Source: Actinomycetota bacterium
GTDB taxonomy: Bacteria > Actinomycetota > Acidimicrobiia > Spongiisociales > UBA11373
Assembly: GCA_030688105.1 (NCBI GenBank)
Contig: JAUYIV010000404.1
Location: 1 to 5,961, forward strand
Length of the DNA: 5,961 bases
Direction: 5' to 3'
The number at the start of each line of letters is the position of its first letter. Within the stretch, counting starts at the first letter, position 1. The notes beneath the pieces were generated by a model, which was not told the origin of the DNA, ran no database searches, and saw only the letters and a program-made list of their open reading frames with translations. Of this stretch, positions 5,174 to 5,961 are shown piece after piece. The position numbers and the translations under genes are program-made.

Positions 5174-5633
5174 GTCGAGCCACCTCGACGAGCGGGGGCG
5201 GGCCCGGATGGTCGACGTCTCGGGCAAGCCCGAGACCGAGCGATCCGCCACCGCCGAGGCGTTCGTGGTGCTTTCTCCCGAGGCAAAGGCGGCGCTGTTC
5301 GGCGGCAAGCTGCCAAAAGGCGATGCCCTCGCCGCCACCCGTCTCGCCGCGATCAGTGGGGCGAAGCGGACGTCGGACCTGATCCCGCTCTGCCACCCGA
5401 TCCCGATCGCCGCCATCGAGGCCGACATCGAGGAGGTGGATGCCGGGGCTCGCATCATCGTGACCGTCAAGACAGTCGGACGCACCGGGGTCGAGATGGA
5501 GGCGGTGACCGGCGCCGTGCTCGGGGCGGTGACCGTCTACGACATGGTCAAGTCGATCGACCGGTCGGCCGAGATCGGGCCGGTTCGGCTACTGGCAAAG
5601 TCCGGAGGAAGGTCGGGAGAGTGGGTGCGGTGA
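5166..5633 (+). CDS. moaC: Cyclic pyranopterin monophosphate synthase
   Basis: MoaC works with MoaA in the first step of molybdenum cofactor synthesis: it converts 3',8-cyclo-7,8-dihydro-GTP, made by MoaA from GTP, into cyclic pyranopterin monophosphate. The 155-residue protein contains MVDVSGKPETER (15-26), KGDALAATRLA (51-61), LIPLCHPIPI (72-81), TGVEMEAVTGA (107-117), VYDMVKS (124-130) and PVRLLAKSGGRSG (139-151). Lys51, His77 and Lys129 match the active-site residues of the E. coli enzyme. The start is GTG 5166, 5 nt after a strong SD (GGAGGAGG at 5152-5159), and it overlaps the end of moeA by 8 nt in another frame. The length is close to the usual 155-165. moaA is not in the window and must lie elsewhere if the pathway is complete. 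Confidence 0.95.
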   Translation: MSESSHLDERGRARMVDVSGKPETERSATAEAFVVLSPEAKAALFGGKLPKGDALAATRLAAISGAKRTSDLIPLCHPIPIAAIEADIEEVDAGARIIVTVKTVGRTGVEMEAVTGAVLGAVTVYDMVKSIDRSAEIGPVRLLAKSGGRSGEWVR

Positions 5634-5961
5634 AGGCGGTCGTCATCACGGTCTCCGACCGCGTGAGCGCCGGGGAGGCTGACGACCGCTCCGGGCCGGC
5701 CGCAGCCGAAGCCCTCCAGCGTCTCGGATTCGAGACCGAGGTGAGGGTGGCCGCCGACGGTGTGGAGTCGGTGGAGACGGCTCTCCGGTCGGCACTCGAC
5801 GGCACGGTCGCTCTGGTCGTCACCACCGGCGGGACCGGGATGTCCCCAAGAGATCTCACCCCTGAGGCGACGAGGCGGGTGATCGAGCGAGAGGCGCCCG
5901 GTCTTGCCGAGGCGATGCGTTCCGCCACCTTCGGGGACAACCCCCACGGGATGCTCTCGAG
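5630..5961 (+). CDS. mogA: MogA/MoaB-family molybdopterin adenylyltransferase (3' end outside window)
   Basis: The first 110 residues are visible. Proteins of this family bind molybdopterin and ATP; MogA-type members adenylate molybdopterin before MoeA inserts molybdate, while some MoaB proteins have lost or changed this role. Motifs: VVITVSDRVSAGEADDRSGP (4-23), VVTTGGTGMSPRDLTPEAT (63-81) and PGLAEAMR (90-97). The TTGGTG loop and the SPRDLTPEAT stretch are the family's molybdopterin-binding region. I chose GTG 5630, whose bases overlap the moaC stop as GTGA, repeating the plsY-moeA junction, with GGGAGA (5615-5620) 9 nt upstream. GTG 5621, in the same frame, would add three residues and has the stronger GGAGGAAGG (5603-5611) upstream, so the start is uncertain by 9 nt. 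Roughly 50 residues are probably missing at the right edge. MogA versus MoaB cannot be decided from this fragment. Confidence 0.88.
   Translation, partial: MKAVVITVSDRVSAGEADDRSGPAAAEALQRLGFETEVRVAADGVESVETALRSALDGTVALVVTTGGTGMSPRDLTPEATRRVIEREAPGLAEAMRSATFGDNPHGMLS

Noticed and set aside
4096..5485. Two long open frames on the minus strand (406 and 365 codons) over moeA and moaC
   Set aside because: They are antisense to well-conserved moeA/moaC, rich in Arg, Pro and Ser as expected for GC-rich shadow frames, and show no recognisable motif.

Overview
The window reads as a piece of a high-GC (roughly two-thirds G+C), gene-dense actinobacterial chromosome, possibly of the Acidimicrobiia type, though the lineage is only an inference. 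The grounds are the base composition, frequent GTG starts, an Eis-like acetyltransferase, 4-8 nt gene overlaps, and several starts that have no Shine-Dalgarno (SD) site but carry a TANNNT box 6-7 nt upstream, the actinobacterial leaderless-promoter arrangement. Every gene I could identify is housekeeping or metabolic. I found no phage, insertion sequence, CRISPR array, toxin-antitoxin or defence genes, and no tRNA or rRNA.

Layout. 1-316 (+): C-terminal end of an Eis-like GNAT acetyltransferase, cut by the window edge. 479-943 (+): a SnoaL-like/ester-cyclase (NTF2 fold) protein with a good SD and a possible promoter, followed by a GC-rich hairpin. 1082-3302 (-): three genes in the order mtnP (methylthioadenosine phosphorylase), a short membrane-anchored SAF-domain protein, then uppP (undecaprenyl-diphosphatase). 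3351-5961 (+), divergent from mtnP across 48 bp: plsY (acyl-phosphate glycerol-3-phosphate acyltransferase), moeA, moaC and the start of a mogA/moaB gene. Their stop and start codons overlap and the downstream genes have SD sites, so this looks like one translationally coupled operon joining a phospholipid-synthesis gene to molybdenum cofactor genes.

The most unusual structure is non-coding. Two degenerate tracts with a strict 7-nt period, each about 105 bp (15 units), lie on the two sides of uppP. One runs into the uppP stop codon and the other ends next to the stop codon of the SAF gene. The unit sequence changes along each tract (C/T-rich, TTG-type and ATTG-type units in one; AGATGTC-type, GGGTGGC-type and AGGCTGG-type units in the other), but the 7-nt phase is kept. 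The unit CTCCAGC occurs in both, on opposite strands.

The second notable pattern concerns starts. mtnP, the SAF gene, uppP and plsY have little or no SD but all have TANNNT 6-7 nt before the start, while the SnoaL gene, moeA, moaC and mogA have SD sites. I see no convincing new multi-gene system here; the heptamer tracts are the best candidate for something undescribed.
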